This document shows positions 61,946 through 64,000 of a stretch of DNA of 64,000 nucleotides, piece after piece. This DNA comes from Chloroflexota bacterium (lineage in GTDB: Bacteria > Vulcanimicrobiota > JAMCWD01). The number at the start of each line of letters is the position of its first letter. The stretch's first letter is position 1. The notes under the pieces are model-generated. The model saw only the letters and a program-made list of their open reading frames with translations. It was not told where the DNA came from and made no database searches. The position numbers were made by a program, and so were the translations under genes. The DNA is taken from assembly GCA_023475345.1 (NCBI GenBank), contig JAMCWD010000001.1:62001-126000 (forward strand). The letters are read 5' to 3'.

Positions 61946-63250
61946 ATGAAAAATTTTTTAAAGAAAGTTTTCCCGTTTCAAGGCAAAGCGGCTAAAACGC
62001 TTGGCGCATTCTCCGGCGCGGCCATGCTTAACGATACGGGTGAAGAGATGTTCGCACCTTACCTTCCACTTTTCGCCACGGTTTTTCTTGGCATGAGCCC
62101 GGAGCAGTACGGCATTATGGAAGGCATGGTGGAAGCTGTCAACAGGATCCTCCGAACTTTTACCGGGGCGCTCTCGGACCGCTGGTCCCGGAAGCTGCCT
62201 GTTGCACTGGGCTATGTATTGATATCGGTTTCCAGGATTTTAATGGCTTTTGTAAATATCTGGTACTGGCTGGCCGGCGCGCGCGCAGTCAGGCAGGTGG
62301 GGAGATCCATGCGCGACCCCGCAAGGGAGGCCGCCATAGCAGACAATATCGGTCAGGAACTCAGAGGAAAGGCGTTCGGGTTCCTGAACGCGGTCGATAC
62401 ATTCGGCGCCGTTATAGGCCCGGCTGCAGGTTTGATTATTCTGTCTCTCTTCAGTTTCGGCCATCTGTCTTTTAATCCCGGGCAACAATTCTCCGAACAT
62501 GCATTCAGATGGCTGTTCGTATTGGCTGCCATACCGACATTTATATCGGCATTTCTTATTATGAAATTCCTGCCCGAAAAAAATAGGGGCAAATCCGAAA
62601 ACGCAGACGATAAGATCGTCAATGCAGAAAACTCAGATTTGAAAAGCGAAGAAAACCAGGGTTTCTGGGCCGGCATAAAATCATATATGACCCATAAAGA
62701 GATAAAAAAAATGACGGCATCGAACGTGATGCTGGCCATGGGAGCCGTTCCGATTTCCATGATGCTCCTGTACGTTTACAAGCATTTTTCAGCTTCAGCG
62801 GCAACCGGCGGAATCTTGTTTATAGTCTATTCCATTGCGCATTTTTTGTCTTCGTATCCGGCAGGAGATGTTGCGGACAGGATAGGGGGCAAAAAAACTC
62901 AACTCCTTGCCGTATTTTTTTTAATCGCGGCTTTCGCAAGCCTGATGATTGCTCCATCTGATTTCTGGTGTTTTCCCGCCTTTATTTTTTATGCGTGTTT
63001 CGATTCTTTATGGCTCGTTAACCGCCGCGCGGTTATGTGCCTGTATGCCCCGGAGGACAGGAGAGGGCAGTTCCTGGGGACTTTCTCGACTTTTTACGGC
63101 CTCTCGTCTTTCTTGGCTCCTATACTTGTCGGAATTATCTGGCAGAGAATAGGAGCATATCATGCGTTCGGGTTCGCATCTATTATTGCGGCTTTTTCCT
63201 TGTTTTTCATGCCTTCGGATGGAGGGAGGAACAATCAATGTGCCGCATGA
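61946..63250 (+). CDS. MFS transporter
   Basis: 434 residues from ATG at 61946 (AAGGA nine bases upstream); the frame continues to 61868 but overlaps the previous gene. MFS signatures: GALSDRWSRKLP after helix 2 (motif A) and GDVADRIGGKKTQ in the second half. About twelve helices are likely. The charged loop near residues 205-235 sits between the halves. It may export a compound or peptide processed by the C39-like protein, but this is inference. Confidence 0.88.
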   Translation: MKNFLKKVFPFQGKAAKTLGAFSGAAMLNDTGEEMFAPYLPLFATVFLGMSPEQYGIMEGMVEAVNRILRTFTGALSDRWSRKLPVALGYVLISVSRILMAFVNIWYWLAGARAVRQVGRSMRDPAREAAIADNIGQELRGKAFGFLNAVDTFGAVIGPAAGLIILSLFSFGHLSFNPGQQFSEHAFRWLFVLAAIPTFISAFLIMKFLPEKNRGKSENADDKIVNAENSDLKSEENQGFWAGIKSYMTHKEIKKMTASNVMLAMGAVPISMMLLYVYKHFSASAATGGILFIVYSIAHFLSSYPAGDVADRIGGKKTQLLAVFFLIAAFASLMIAPSDFWCFPAFIFYACFDSLWLVNRRAVMCLYAPEDRRGQFLGTFSTFYGLSSFLAPILVGIIWQRIGAYHAFGFASIIAAFSLFFMPSDGGRNNQCAA

Positions 63251-64000
63251 TGACGGTATTGTTAATAATCGTCTTTTTATTTGCCGGATGCCAGGGCGGA
63301 AGCAAAGATATAGTTTTAAAAAAACCGCCCGAAGGGGTTATCCTGGCCCCGGCGCTGGAAGACGACCCTGGGTTCAAAAAGCTCGATAAGGGAGATTATA
63401 CCGGCGCGGAAAATATTTTCAAGAAAAGGTTGGAGAAAAAACCCGGCTCGGTTTACGACCTGCTCGGAATCGGCGAGACTTATATAGAGCTTGAGAAGCT
63501 GCCCGAGGCACTGGCCGCTTTCAAGAAGGCTCTTGAGCTTAAGCCCCGCTCTTCCGAAGCGGCATGGGGTATGGGAGAAACATACCGTTGTATGAAAAAA
63601 TTCGACGAAGCTGTCTTAAGCCTGAAAAAATCACTGGAGTTTCAGCCTGAAAATTACAGGGCTTATGCAAGCCTGGGCAATGTTTACCTTGATCAGGCCG
63701 GGTATCCGAAGGCTGAAGAGGCGTACAGGAAAAGCCTGGACCTCAACCCGTACTATATGCGGGCTTATACCGGCCTGGCATTTTCAATCTTGAACATGGG
63801 GAAGAAAAAGGAAGCCCTCAAGGTAACCAGCGATCAGATTGCGGCCAATCCCCACTACGCCAGGGGATATGCCGCAAGAGGCTTTATTCTTACAGACATG
63901 GGACAGCTTGACCTGGCCGAGGAAAGCTACAATAAAGCCCTGGACCTGGAGCCGCGTTTCTACAGGGCCAGGCTGGCGCTGGGCGACGTTTATTTTAAAA
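63238..64000 (+). CDS. TPR lipoprotein (C-terminus beyond window)
   Basis: ATG at 63238, with GGAGG 8 bases upstream, overlaps the MFS end by 13 bases. Lipobox FAGC (about Cys17). The first 250 residues contain several TPR units (ALAAFKKALELKPRSSEA, AVLSLKKSLEFQPEN, AEEAYRKSLDLNP). The open frame runs to the window edge. It is the fourth TPR lipoprotein of this operon. Confidence 0.88.
   Translation, partial: MCRMMTVLLIIVFLFAGCQGGSKDIVLKKPPEGVILAPALEDDPGFKKLDKGDYTGAENIFKKRLEKKPGSVYDLLGIGETYIELEKLPEALAAFKKALELKPRSSEAAWGMGETYRCMKKFDEAVLSLKKSLEFQPENYRAYASLGNVYLDQAGYPKAEEAYRKSLDLNPYYMRAYTGLAFSILNMGKKKEALKVTSDQIAANPHYARGYAARGFILTDMGQLDLAEESYNKALDLEPRFYRARLALGDVYFK

Overview
The window looks like a bacterial chromosome segment from an anaerobic organism with a lipoprotein-bearing envelope. 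Genes are tightly packed, often overlapping by 1-4 bases, and use ATG, GTG and TTG starts with clear GGAGG-type ribosome sites. Several gaps hold sigma70-like promoters. Many proteins carry cysteine patterns for oxygen-sensitive iron-sulfur clusters (seven radical SAM proteins and eleven U32-superfamily proteins). Many others are lipoproteins, TPR proteins or GT-C-type membrane glycosyltransferases. I see no tRNA, rRNA, CRISPR array, transposase or phage gene. I cannot name the species; an uncultured lineage known from metagenomes is plausible, but that is inference.

Positions 1-9172 (minus strand) hold one translationally coupled operon behind a promoter at 9143-9172. In transcription order it encodes a DegT-type aminotransferase, a radical SAM protein, a tetraether-synthase-like radical SAM protein, a large (UbiU-like) and a small (UbiV-like) U32 protein, a B12-binding radical SAM protein, another radical SAM protein, and a PaaK/CapK-type adenylate-forming ligase that runs off the left edge. 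A second ligase lies just upstream. It reads as an undescribed oxygen-independent biosynthetic pathway. Positions 10716-18259 (minus) hold an envelope or polysaccharide operon: membrane protein, TPR protein, asparagine synthase, a heparinase-like toroid protein and two tandem SGNH hydrolases.

Positions 18316-33824 are the U32 island. A third ligase with a small and a large U32 gene and a TPR lipoprotein follows a near-consensus promoter at 18316. A B12-radical SAM gene lies on the other strand. A second plus-strand operon (23842-28005) encodes a large/small U32 pair, a nitrilase-fold protein lacking its usual Glu, a Cys-rich protein and a SufS-like cysteine desulfurase. A minus-strand operon (28967-33766) encodes two more pairs and a shortened large protein. 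In all there are five large/small pairs plus one singleton. All five small proteins carry a UbiV-like four-Cys pattern. No ubiquinone genes are visible, so the substrate is probably something else. Between these operons (28006-28966) are an unexplained inverted-repeat region, a 72-residue orphan and a 55-residue zinc-finger protein.

Positions 33950-52582 mix a SagB-type nitroreductase, two B12-radical SAM proteins, a GT2 and four GT-C membrane glycosyltransferases, a YqeG phosphatase, and three adjacent secreted or anchored proteins sharing a repeated LTxxQ module (39346-41408). Positions 52778-64000 form one plus-strand operon: a GT-C enzyme, four TPR lipoproteins (the last cut by the window edge), a PotD-like solute-binding lipoprotein, a C39-like papain-fold protein and an MFS transporter. 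Its role is unknown; the content suggests envelope assembly or export.
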